From Acidobacteriaceae bacterium (GTDB lineage Bacteria; Acidobacteriota; Terriglobia; Terriglobales; Acidobacteriaceae), in NCBI GenBank assembly GCA_030041045.1, contig JASHOQ010000064.1, positions 1 through 64,000 on the forward strand: DNA of 64,000 bases. The letters run 5' to 3'. This document shows positions 16,738 through 24,796 of the stretch, piece by piece. The translations under genes were made by a program, and so were the position numbers. The notes beneath the pieces were generated by a model that ran no database searches, was not told the DNA's origin, and was given only the letters and a program-made list of their open reading frames with translations. How positions within the stretch are numbered: the first letter of the stretch is position 1; each line of letters opens with the position of its first letter.

Positions 16738-16867
16738 AACAGGACTCCGGGGCCGGATCGGCTCTGCTCTCCACTGTAAGCCGAAACCGGCGCAACTGAG
16801 ACGTTAAGTTGCGCTCACTTTCCGGCAATCTTTGTGAGCGCCTCCCCCTGCGCGATACGATGGCCCA

Positions 16868-18670
16868 ATGCGAAACTTCTCCCTTTCCGCGCAGAGCGCA
16901 AGCTTTCTTCTGTTCGCTTCGTGCATCGCGGTTCCATGCCGCGGCCAGGCTGCGTCCGGCGCAGAAAACTCTGAAGCGCCGAAATCGGCAGCGCAGCAAG
17001 CGCCTCAGCCCGCCGCACAAGAGACGCCGCAACCGCCTGCGCCGCCTGCCGCACGCAAAGCACCCTCCAAGCGCCCGCCCGCGCCCAATGACATCGCGGC
17101 TCCCGTGCCCACGCGCTATGACATGCTGCGCGGCGCCTACGGTCCCTTTCGCTCGAACAACGACCTGCTCTACTATCACCTCGACATCCGCGTCGATCCC
17201 GACAAGAAATTCATCAGCGGCAAAAACACCATCCGCTTCCGCATGCTGAAAGACTCCACGCGCATCCAGATCGACCTGACCGACAAGCTCGACATCGACA
17301 AAATCCTTTTCGGCGATACGCCGCTCAAGTACACGCGCGACTCGGGCGCCGTCTTCATCGATTTTCCCCAGACGCTCCGCGCCGGCCAGGTCTACTCCAT
17401 CGATTTCTTTTACTCCGGCCATCCGCCGGAAACGGGCCGCTTCGGCGCCTTCACCTTCAAGCAGGACCCCGCCGGCCGCGTCTGGATCAACACCGCCTGC
17501 GAAGGCATCGGCGCCAGCATCTGGTGGCCGAACAAGGACCAGTGGCGCGACGAGGTCGAGAGCATGGACTTGAGCGTGGCCGTTCCCAACGGACTGGTCG
17601 ATGTTTCCAACGGCAAGTTCATGGGCAAGACCGACCTCGGAGACGGCTACACCCGCTGGGACTGGCACGTGAGTTACCCCATCAACAACTACGACGTGTC
17701 TCTCAACATCGGCGACTACGTGCACTGGCACGAAGATCTGAAGATCGCAAAACAAAATGATCTCTCCATGGACTATTACGTTCTGCCGGAAGACCTCGAG
17801 AAAGCCAGGAAGCAATTCGCGCAGGCTCCCGGCATGATCGATGCCTACACGCATTTCTTCGGTCAGTATCCCTTCGCGCGCGACGGCTACAAGCTCGTCG
17901 AGGTGCCGTACTCAGGCATGGAGCACCAGAGCGCGGTGACCTACGGCAATCTTTTCGAGAACGGCTACCTCGGCCGCGACTGGACGGGCACCGGCATCAG
18001 CTTGCGCTTCGACTTCATCATCATCCACGAGAGCGCGCATGAGTGGTTCGGCAACAGCATCACCGCGGCCGACCCCTCCGATATGTGGATTCACGAGGGC
18101 TGGGCCACCTACCTCGAAAGCCTCTACGTCGAGTACCGCTGGGGCAAGGCCGACGCCATCACCTATTTGAACGGCCTCAAGCCCAAGGTCTACAACCTGC
18201 GCCCCATTGTGGCCGAGCGCGGCGTCAACGCCGATCCCACCGAGGACCAATACTTCAAGGGCGCGCTCATGCTAAACACCCTGCGCAGCGTCATCGACGA
18301 CGACCCCAAATGGTTCGCGCTCATCCACGATTTCTACCAGCATTTCAAGTATCAGAACATTCTCACTGAAGATGTGATCGCGTACTTCAACCAGCAGACC
18401 GGCATGAACCTCACGCCCATCTTCAACCAGTACCTGCGCCACACCGGCATTCCGCGCCTCGAGCTGCTCTTCGGCGAGGCGCCCGGCATGGTCATGTACA
18501 AATGGGACGCCGGCGAGGACGGCTTTGCCATGCCCGTACGCGTGGGCACGCCGGGCCACTGGCAGATCATCCATCCCACCACAAAATGGCAATGGATGCA
18601 ATCGCCGCTAACCAAGGATGAATTTCAGGTGGCGACGGACCTTTATTACATCGATGTGAACAAGCAATAA
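16868..18670 (+). CDS. M1 family aminopeptidase, exported
   Basis: 600 aa. Sec signal peptide (SASFLLFASCIAVPCRGQA), then a Pro/Ala-rich linker of about 50 residues. The N-terminal beta domain (RVDPDKKFISGKNTIRF) precedes the catalytic domain. The zinc site is HESAH (387-391) with the third ligand E410 in WIHEGWATYLE, the HEXXH-(18)-E spacing of M1. The substrate-amine motif, normally GAMEN, reads GMEHQ (PYSGMEHQSAVTYGN), as in the shorter exported M1 group. It should remove N-terminal residues from peptides in the periplasm. The ATG at 16868 has no strong ribosome site. Confidence 0.93.
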   Translation: MRNFSLSAQSASFLLFASCIAVPCRGQAASGAENSEAPKSAAQQAPQPAAQETPQPPAPPAARKAPSKRPPAPNDIAAPVPTRYDMLRGAYGPFRSNNDLLYYHLDIRVDPDKKFISGKNTIRFRMLKDSTRIQIDLTDKLDIDKILFGDTPLKYTRDSGAVFIDFPQTLRAGQVYSIDFFYSGHPPETGRFGAFTFKQDPAGRVWINTACEGIGASIWWPNKDQWRDEVESMDLSVAVPNGLVDVSNGKFMGKTDLGDGYTRWDWHVSYPINNYDVSLNIGDYVHWHEDLKIAKQNDLSMDYYVLPEDLEKARKQFAQAPGMIDAYTHFFGQYPFARDGYKLVEVPYSGMEHQSAVTYGNLFENGYLGRDWTGTGISLRFDFIIIHESAHEWFGNSITAADPSDMWIHEGWATYLESLYVEYRWGKADAITYLNGLKPKVYNLRPIVAERGVNADPTEDQYFKGALMLNTLRSVIDDDPKWFALIHDFYQHFKYQNILTEDVIAYFNQQTGMNLTPIFNQYLRHTGIPRLELLFGEAPGMVMYKWDAGEDGFAMPVRVGTPGHWQIIHPTTKWQWMQSPLTKDEFQVATDLYYIDVNKQ

Positions 18671-18698
18671 CTTCGCTCGAAACGGCGAAATCTTCCGT

Positions 18699-18762
18699 TT
18701 GTCATCCTGAGCGGAGCGGGCACGCTTTTCCGCCCGCGCAGTCGAAGGACCTGCTGTTGCGC
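18699..18762. repeat. TGTCATCCTGAGCG-type repeat
   Basis: Starts TGTCATCCTGAGCGGAG and ends AGTCGAAGGACCTGCTGT, with an internal GCGGGCA...TGCCCGC-like stem disrupted by mutation. Further copies are at 34843, 48068 and 61530. Confidence 0.7.
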
Positions 18763-18923
18763 TTGTCTTCATCCAAGGTGCGATTGGCGCCTCGCAGAAA
18801 GTGACTGGCGAGCTATCGGGTCACACGCCCGCATTCCGCAGGCCGCGCACCCGCCGCGGCCCATGCGCTATAAATCTCTATACGGGCAAGCCGGACGCGC
18901 AACCGCGGAATCGGAGAAGAGTA

Positions 18924-20339
18924 ATGACCACATCCATCAAGTTCGGCACCTCGGGCTGGCGCGCCATCGTGGCCGACGAGTTCACCGTCGCCAATATCCG
19001 TCTGGCCGTAGCCGGAATTGCCGCTTACGTCAAGACGCTTCCCGCGCCGCACCGGGTGCTCGTCGGCCGCGATCCGCGCTTCCTGGGCGAGAGTTTCGTC
19101 GCAGAAGCCGCGCGCGTGCTCGCGTCGGCCGGCGTCGCGCCCATCGTGATTCCTGAACCCGCGCCCACGCCGGCCATCGCCTACGCCGTGCGCACGCTCA
19201 AGACCGAGGGCGCCATCAACTTTACCGCCTCCCACAATCCCCCGGAGTACAACGGCATCAAGTACTCCACGCCCGATGGCGCGCCGGCTCTGCCCGAAGT
19301 CACAAAGCAGATTGAAGCCGCCATCGCCAACATCGCCGCTCACGACGCTCCCTCCAGCGCCAGTCCAAAACCAGAACCCGGCGAAGCGGTCGAAACCGCC
19401 GACGTAAAGCCCGCATTCCTCAAGCGCCTCGCCGAGCTGGTGGATTTGCAGGCCATCGCCAGGTCCGGCATTAAGGTGGTCTACGATCCCTTCTGGGGCG
19501 CAGGTCGCGGCTACTCTTCCGATCTTTTGCGCCAGGCCGGCGTCCCCGTCGAAACCGTGCATGACTTTCGGGATGTCCTCTTCGGCGGTCACGCACCCGA
19601 GCCCGACGATCATCTGCTCGCCGACGCCAGGGAAAAAATGCAGGAGATCGGCGCCTCTATCGGCATCGCCACCGACGGCGACGCGGACCGCTTCGGTGTG
19701 GTGGACGCTGACGGCACCTTCCTGCAGCCCAATTACGTCATCGCCCTCCTCTTCGATTACCTGGTGGAAACGCGCGGCTGGCGCAACGGCGTGGCCAAAA
19801 GCGTGGCCACCACCAACATGATCAATGCCCTCGCTGAGCGCCACAAGGTTCCGCTCTATGAAACCCCCGTCGGCTTTAAATACATCGGCGAGCTCATCCT
19901 CGAGGACAAGATCGCCATCGGCGGCGAAGAGTCGGCCGGCCTCACCATTCGCGGCCACGTGCCGGAAAAAGATGGCATCATCGCCGGTTTGCTGATGGCG
20001 GAGATGGTGGCTGTGCGCCGTCGCAGCCTGGGCGCGCAACTTCGGGAATTATTTGCCAAGGTTGGTTCCTATTATCCGGTTCGCGAGAACTTCCGCTTGA
20101 CCCCGGAGGTGAAAGCCCGGTTCACTGAGAAGTTGAAGGCCGACCCCGCCGCGTTGAGCGGTCGCAAGGTCGCGCAGGTGGTGCGCACCGACGGGCTCAA
20201 GCTGATCTTCGACGACGGCTCGTGGGTGTGCTACCGGCTTTCAGGAACCGAGCCGGTGGTGCGGGCCTATACAGAAGCGCGCAGCGAGCACGATATGGAA
20301 GCTCTCAAAGCGGCGGCCGAAAAATTTGTCTTGAGCTAG
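18924..20339 (+). CDS. Phosphoglucomutase/phosphomannomutase
   Basis: 471 aa. The start at ATG 18924 (GGAGAAGA upstream) yields the canonical KFGTSGWRAIVADEFT opening; the longer frame back to 18801 is rejected. The catalytic phosphoserine is S103 in TASHNPPEYNGIK; the metal loop is DGDADRFG; the sugar-binding loop is GGEESAGLTIRGH; the phosphate-binding loop at the C-terminus is RLSGTEPVVRAYTEA. It interconverts hexose-1- and 6-phosphates for glycogen, cell-wall or exopolysaccharide precursors. Sequence alone does not separate glucose from mannose specificity. Confidence 0.94.
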   Translation: MTTSIKFGTSGWRAIVADEFTVANIRLAVAGIAAYVKTLPAPHRVLVGRDPRFLGESFVAEAARVLASAGVAPIVIPEPAPTPAIAYAVRTLKTEGAINFTASHNPPEYNGIKYSTPDGAPALPEVTKQIEAAIANIAAHDAPSSASPKPEPGEAVETADVKPAFLKRLAELVDLQAIARSGIKVVYDPFWGAGRGYSSDLLRQAGVPVETVHDFRDVLFGGHAPEPDDHLLADAREKMQEIGASIGIATDGDADRFGVVDADGTFLQPNYVIALLFDYLVETRGWRNGVAKSVATTNMINALAERHKVPLYETPVGFKYIGELILEDKIAIGGEESAGLTIRGHVPEKDGIIAGLLMAEMVAVRRRSLGAQLRELFAKVGSYYPVRENFRLTPEVKARFTEKLKADPAALSGRKVAQVVRTDGLKLIFDDGSWVCYRLSGTEPVVRAYTEARSEHDMEALKAAAEKFVLS

Positions 20340-20468
20340 TTGCGATGCCGCTCCCGGAGGGAGCGCAGAATTTAGCCCCAGTCAAGGTCGAGCCAGTCCG
20401 AGCGAAGTCGAGGGCGCAGTCCTGGGAAGGAAGCCCTACAGAATCCTTAGCCCCGTAGGGGCGGCAGA
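20340..20468. repeat. CTCCCGGAGGGAG / CCCCGTAGGGGCG repeat
   Basis: Begins GCTCCCGGAGGGAGC, continues AATTTAGCCCCAGTC, GTCCTGGGAAG and ends TTAGCCCCGTAGGGGCGGCAG. Other members are at 28243, 33440, 49205 and 52030; the general layout is a small palindrome, 'TAGCCCAGG', 'CCTGGGAA', and CCCCGTAGGGGC. Confidence 0.75.
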
Positions 20469-20493
20469 ACACAGCACGCAGAATGAACAAATC

Positions 20494-20874
20494 ATGCCAA
20501 CAGAGAATCTCCAAACCGAACTGGCCGCGAAAAAGCCCTCCTCCCTGCGGGACAGGCTGATAGCCAAGATGCAGCATGGCTGGCGTCCGGCGGGCACGGT
20601 GCTCGCCGTGCTCCTGGCGCTCACACTCACCTGGCACGTGATCGACGGCAAGCACGGACTCTCTGCCTGGGAGCACGAGCGTGCGCAGGACCGCGCGCTG
20701 AAAATGGAGATCGAGCGCCTCCAGCAGGAGAACGCCGACCTGCAGCAGCAGATCCAGCGGCTCCAATCCGATCCTGACGCCATTGAGCGCGAAGCCCGCG
20801 AGAATCTGCACTACGCCAGGCCCGGCGAAGTGATTTATACGCTGCCCGAGCCGCCGGCCAATTCCAGCAAGTAG
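20494..20874 (+). CDS. FtsB/DivIC-type septum formation protein
   Basis: 126 aa. One transmembrane helix (about 35-50, TVLAVLLALTLTWHVID) is followed by a coiled coil (ALKMEIERLQQENADLQQQIQRLQ) and the family-typical ending DPDAIEREARENLHYARPGEVIYTLPEP. This is the bitopic FtsB/DivIC architecture of the divisome subcomplex with FtsL and FtsQ. The N-terminal cytoplasmic part is longer than in E. coli FtsB. It lies after a repeat, not in an obvious operon. Confidence 0.88.
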   Translation: MPTENLQTELAAKKPSSLRDRLIAKMQHGWRPAGTVLAVLLALTLTWHVIDGKHGLSAWEHERAQDRALKMEIERLQQENADLQQQIQRLQSDPDAIEREARENLHYARPGEVIYTLPEPPANSSK

Positions 20875-20895
20875 AGGGTAGTGTCCTAATTCGTT

Positions 20896-20995
20896 GGCGT
20901 TTTGAAAGGGCTTGGCTTCAGCCGTGCCGCAAATCGAGCGAAACGTGAAAGGGCTTTAGCCCCCGAGGGATGTTTTTAACAAATTGGGACACTAC
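20896..20995. repeat. Interspersed palindromic repeat after the FtsB-like gene
   Basis: GGGCTTGGCTTCAGCCGTGCC (20909-20929), then AAAGGGCTTTAGCCCCCGAGGGATG, flanked by the imperfect inverted pair TAGTGTCCTAATT / AATTGGGACACTA (20879-20891, 20983-20995), which may mark the ends of the whole unit. Confidence 0.75.
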
Positions 20996-21012
20996 CCAAG
21001 TAGAGCCAATTT

Positions 21013-21049
21013 TGCGGCCCGGAATGCGAACCCGAGCCGCATTTTCTTT
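21013..21049 (+). terminator. Possible Rho-independent terminator
   Basis: TGCGGC (21013) pairs with GCCGCA (ending 21041), with inner CGG/CCG pairing, and is followed by TTTTCTTT. It would end the transcript of the FtsB-like gene before the convergent PstS-like gene. Confidence 0.5.
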
Positions 21050-21079
21050 GTGCATGTTCGCCCTGCGCGGCGCGCGCCC

Positions 21080-22570
21080 TCACTTCCAGGCGTCCACAGC
21101 CTCAAGCTCGCGCTGCGCCATCGCGCGCGGCAGCGGCGCGTAACCCAGTGAAGCGCATTCCTTCTGCCCCTCGTTCAGAAGCCAGCGCAGCAGCGCAACG
21201 ACGGCGGATCTCTTCTCCGGGCTCAGACCCTCGTCGGGAACCACCAGAAACGTGAAAGTGCTGATCGGGTACGCATCCCGGCTAGACGCGTTGAGGATGG
21301 AGAAATGGGCGCCCTGACTGAAAGGCGCGTCAGACGCCGCGGCGGTGATGCTTGCAAGATCGGCTTTGATGAACGCGCCCGCAGGGTTCTCGACCGCTGC
21401 GTAGTTCAGCTCGTGCTGGATGGCATAAATCAGCTCCACGTAGCCCATCGAGTTCGGGGTCTTCTCCACCAGTTCGGCCACGCCGCTGCTGCCTTCAGCG
21501 CCCGTCCCCACGGGCCAGTTCACGCGAGCGCCCGCGCCGGCCGCGGATTTCCATTCCGGGCTTGCGAGCGACAGAAAGCTGGTCCACACAAAAGTCGTTC
21601 CGCTGCCGTCCGAGCGGTGAACCACGGCAATCTCCGCGTCCGGCAGGTGCGCGCCGCGGTTCACTTCGAGAATGCGCGGGTCATTCCATTTGCGAATGGC
21701 GCCCGAGTAAATGCCCGCCAGGATCTGTCCCGTCAGCCTGAGATTGCGCTCCAGGCCGGGCAGGTTATAGATGGGAACCACACCCCCGGCGACCGTGGGA
21801 AACTGCGCGGCGTGGAGCGCGGCAGTCGAAGCCTGCGCACTGAGGGGCATGTCGGACGCGGCAAAATCCACCTTGTCTGCAGCTAACTGCTCGATGCCGG
21901 CCTCCGAGCCGATGGCGTCGTAGGCCACCTGCAAGCCTGAGGACTGGAACCACTTGCGATAAAGCGGAGCAGCCAGCGTGCTGCCGGCTCCATGCAGCGC
22001 GGTTTCGGCGCCGGCGGTCGCCGTGGCCGCGGACGGACCGCCGGCGGTGCCGTTTGCCAAAGCATCCAGCAGACGCGCCACCGCGTGGTCGGCCAGGTCA
22101 TCCGTTATGCTGGCGGTGCGAAAGCGGCTCGGCGTCACTAGATAGGACCACAGCGTCTGGTTCGATCGGTTGACCAGCTCCAGCGAGAGATAGCCCTGGT
22201 AGATGGTCTCGGCTGCGGCCTTCGAGCGCGGGTGAAGCGTCACCGTGCCCGTGGCCCAGATGCCCGAAGTCCCGCGCAGAATCACGTCCGCAGCCGCAGC
22301 GTCTTCCACCACGCGCAAGCGTCCGCTCTTTTGGAGCCGGTCGGCGACACGGGTTCGCAGCGCAGCGGCGTCGCTGCCGTCGCCCATCGTCCCCACTTGC
22401 ACTGTGCGAATGTCGCCCAGGTTGCCCTGGCCCCGCACAGCCGCGGCGCAAAAAAGCGCAAGCAGCAAAATCCCGGCAAACTTGAAACTCGACGCAGCCC
22501 GGCCGTGGGCGGTGCGGCCCTTGGCCTGTCCCCGCTTGCCATTCTCATCGGCGTGATCGCGCCGGTTCAC
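21080..22570 (-). CDS. PstS-like phosphate-binding protein with extra N-terminal domain
   Basis: 496 aa. The start is GTG 22570 because GGAGG sits 5 bases upstream; the longer frame overlaps the porin gene. After a membrane signal (SFKFAGILLLALFCAAAVRGQ, about 30-50) comes a domain of about 150 residues (DIRTVQVGTMGDGSDAAALR...ADVILRGT...LELVNRSNQTLWSY...ADHAVARLLDAL) that resembles no PstS part. The C-terminal 300 residues are PstS-like: GAGSTLAAPLYRKWFQ, DFAASDMPLS, DGSGTTFVWTSFLS, VELVEKTPNSMGYVE. PstS binds phosphate for ABC uptake, but no pstCAB is nearby. It is downstream of the porin gene on the same strand (about 97 bp) and may share its transcript. Confidence 0.82.
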   Translation of the reverse strand: MNRRDHADENGKRGQAKGRTAHGRAASSFKFAGILLLALFCAAAVRGQGNLGDIRTVQVGTMGDGSDAAALRTRVADRLQKSGRLRVVEDAAAADVILRGTSGIWATGTVTLHPRSKAAAETIYQGYLSLELVNRSNQTLWSYLVTPSRFRTASITDDLADHAVARLLDALANGTAGGPSAATATAGAETALHGAGSTLAAPLYRKWFQSSGLQVAYDAIGSEAGIEQLAADKVDFAASDMPLSAQASTAALHAAQFPTVAGGVVPIYNLPGLERNLRLTGQILAGIYSGAIRKWNDPRILEVNRGAHLPDAEIAVVHRSDGSGTTFVWTSFLSLASPEWKSAAGAGARVNWPVGTGAEGSSGVAELVEKTPNSMGYVELIYAIQHELNYAAVENPAGAFIKADLASITAAASDAPFSQGAHFSILNASSRDAYPISTFTFLVVPDEGLSPEKRSAVVALLRWLLNEGQKECASLGYAPLPRAMAQRELEAVDAWK

Positions 22571-22667
22571 TTGAACCTCCAATGGGTAGAATGCGACACC
22601 CCGTGCCAAGCTTTTGTAAGAGTAGCCTGTGCGCCGTTCCGGCGCGAAGCAGGATTCGGCGCTCGCT

Positions 22668-24224
22668 TCAGAAGTCGATATGCACCCGCGCGGTCTGCAC
22701 ATATACCGGGCCGCGCGCGGCGTTGTAGCCGGGATGGGCAATGAACGTTCCTCCCAGCGCTCCGAACATACCCCGCCAAAGATGGGCGGTGTAATACCAT
22801 TCCAGTTCGTCTTCGCGGGCGTAGGTCAGGCCGCCGTCCCCCAGCAGAAAGCCGAGACCCCCATAGTGCAGATAATTCTGGTGATCGCGCTTGATGGCGT
22901 TCGACACCAGGGCGATGCCGAGCTTGTCATTCGGCCGCGACCATTGCCGCCCGCTGTAGTCGCCGCCAAAGAGCACTGTCTGGCCGACTTCGGTATACGC
23001 AAAGGACTCGTGCTGGTCCTCGTCCCAGCCAAAACGCCCGAAGAGCCGCAGGCTCTCCGTCACTTCCTGCTCCGTGTTGAGCCCAAACCCGTATTTCACC
23101 GTGCCAAAGCGCTCCGTCGCCGTGATCTCAGGCGTGGCCGTTTCGCCGTCCAGAAACTCCTCGACCGATTCGCGGTAATCTCCCATGTGCGCGTGATTCA
23201 CATAGCTCAAAACGCGCACCGCGCCCTGTCGTTCCTTGTTGACGAAATGCGCTAACAATCCCTTGCGCAGCTCGAACTCCCAGTTCTGCCCGTTGGCGCG
23301 GCTGAAGGCCCAGTCGAGCGCGATACCGTTGGCGATGATCGGCATGGCGGCAATGCCGTAGCGCGCCGACCACACGCGGTCGTCGTATTCGAGGATCCCG
23401 CCCACCGTGTAGCCGCGCGTATCGGCCGCATAATCCCATGCGCCGTTGTTGTCAATCGTCCAGTTGGTGAATTGCAAATGGCTGTCGGAGCCCACGGAGT
23501 TGATGTCGAAGGTGTCCGGCAGCGTCATCTTGCCCACGCGAATTTCAAAGCGCCGCACCGGCACCTGCGTGGCCAGCGCAAGAGGCCCGCGATCCTGCTC
23601 CGTCATCTCGCCCGTCAGCCCGATGATCTGATGAATCTCCCCGCGCGCCAGATAAGGAGCAGTGCTCAGATTCGGATTCCGCACCACGTCGAGGTTGGTC
23701 TGGCCCGCCAGCCCCAGCGCCTGCGAAATTCCGCGCCCGCCGGCGTTTTCGAAATCAACGATCAAGTCCGTGTTGTAGCGCGAATTGGGACGCAGCTGAT
23801 AGCCGAGATATAGCGTGGCCACTTCCGAGGCCTTGTACTCGAAGATGTCGCGCAGGCTGTTCGTGCCCTCATAGGGCGAATGAAAATGCCCGTGCATCTG
23901 GAAAATGGAGTTGGCCTGTCCGGAAACCCAGTAACGGCCGCTTTCCGAATGGGGCGCCATGGAGAGAATCGGCGCGCTCGGGGTTTCGCCCATCGCGGCA
24001 CTTTCTGAAGGATCGCTGTCCCCCTGTGCGAACGGAAACAGTGTCCACCGCGGAAGCAGCCACGGCTCCGGCGCGAGGGCTGCCAGATGCGGAACAGGCG
24101 CATCGGGAGCCGAACCGGGTGCCTGCGCAGCCAGACCCAGGCCGCCGCCGGTGGCCAACAGCGCCGCGGCACCGGCAAGCGCCGCCGGCGATTTCCGGAC
24201 CGGATTGGAGCGGCAGACGGGCAT
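22668..24224 (-). CDS. OprB-like outer-membrane porin
   Basis: 518 aa. An N-terminal Ala-rich signal region (SPAALAGAAALLATGGGLGLAAQA) is followed by a Pro-rich stretch, then many alternating beta strands (SGRYWVSGQANSIFQMHGHF, KASEVATLYLGYQL, RRFEIRVGKMTLPDTFD). The chain ends ...VQTARVHIDF with the C-terminal Phe needed for barrel assembly. The pattern fits the carbohydrate-selective OprB/AlgE-like porin group. It is divergent from the CsoR/RcnR-type regulator, with a tandem operator between them, so its expression may respond to a metal. Confidence 0.75.
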   Translation of the reverse strand: MPVCRSNPVRKSPAALAGAAALLATGGGLGLAAQAPGSAPDAPVPHLAALAPEPWLLPRWTLFPFAQGDSDPSESAAMGETPSAPILSMAPHSESGRYWVSGQANSIFQMHGHFHSPYEGTNSLRDIFEYKASEVATLYLGYQLRPNSRYNTDLIVDFENAGGRGISQALGLAGQTNLDVVRNPNLSTAPYLARGEIHQIIGLTGEMTEQDRGPLALATQVPVRRFEIRVGKMTLPDTFDINSVGSDSHLQFTNWTIDNNGAWDYAADTRGYTVGGILEYDDRVWSARYGIAAMPIIANGIALDWAFSRANGQNWEFELRKGLLAHFVNKERQGAVRVLSYVNHAHMGDYRESVEEFLDGETATPEITATERFGTVKYGFGLNTEQEVTESLRLFGRFGWDEDQHESFAYTEVGQTVLFGGDYSGRQWSRPNDKLGIALVSNAIKRDHQNYLHYGGLGFLLGDGGLTYAREDELEWYYTAHLWRGMFGALGGTFIAHPGYNAARGPVYVQTARVHIDF

Positions 24225-24262
24225 AGAATTCAGCTAGGAGTATCGGCAAAACTGCTGTGTCG

Positions 24263-24306
24263 ACTATACCCCCGCTGGGTTAATACTATACCCCAGCTTG
24301 GTATTG
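24263..24306. promoter_or_regulatory. Tandem 22-bp operator for the CsoR/RcnR-type regulator
   Basis: Two adjacent 22-bp direct repeats, both starting ACTATACCCC and containing GCTKGGT (24263-24284 and 24285-24306), lie in the gap between the porin and regulator starts. Each has the TACCC...GGGTW form with a C/G tract that CsoR/RcnR/FrmR proteins bind. TATAGT on the minus strand and TACTAT on the plus strand are possible -10 elements inside them. Placement predicts control of both divergent genes. Confidence 0.65.
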
Positions 24307-24325
24307 TCAAGCCAAGGAGTCAGCC

Positions 24326-24598
24326 ATGTCGCACCAGGAACGGGAAAAAGTGAAGCTGCTGCAACGCTTGCGGAAAGTCCGCGGGCAGCTGGACGCCGTG
24401 GAGCGCTCGCTGAACACGGGCGAGGACTGCGGCGGCCAGCTCATGCTGCTGGCAGCCGTGCGCGGCGGCGTGAATGGGCTCATGGCCGAGGTGCTGGAGA
24501 CGCACATCCGCTTTCACTTGGTCGACGGCGCCAAGGAGCAGATTGCTCCCGAGCTGGCCGAGGATCTCATCGACTTGGTGCACGCTTACCTCAAGTGA
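24326..24598 (+). CDS. CsoR/RcnR/FrmR-family metal-sensing repressor
   Basis: 90 aa, all-helical family (DUF156). RLRKVRGQLDAVERSL and AAVRGGVNGLMAEVLETHIRFH are diagnostic. Sensor residues are H3, C35, H60 and H64. This is the H-C-H-H set known for E. coli RcnR (Ni/Co), rather than the C-H-C set of copper CsoR or the N-terminal Pro/Cys/His set of FrmR. A Ni/Co-type sensor is therefore inferred. AAGGAG precedes the ATG. It sits next to its likely operator and the divergent porin gene; no metal exporter gene follows, and the next 198 bp hold nothing recognisable. Confidence 0.9.
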   Translation: MSHQEREKVKLLQRLRKVRGQLDAVERSLNTGEDCGGQLMLLAAVRGGVNGLMAEVLETHIRFHLVDGAKEQIAPELAEDLIDLVHAYLK

Positions 24599-24796
24599 GG
24601 CTGCGCTGCTCGAATTCTCGCCCCGGCCCACGCTGCGGCGCGGCTCTGCGCTCCATCGTAGCGGGTCTTCTGCTGGGGAAATGTGAAAGCCCTTTGAATG
24701 AATGCAAGAAGTTCGTGACCCACCGAGCCCTCTCAGCGCCCGGGCCGGTAAGGCGCCAACTCGCCGGGCGTTGGAACCACCGCCGCGCGCAGCATT

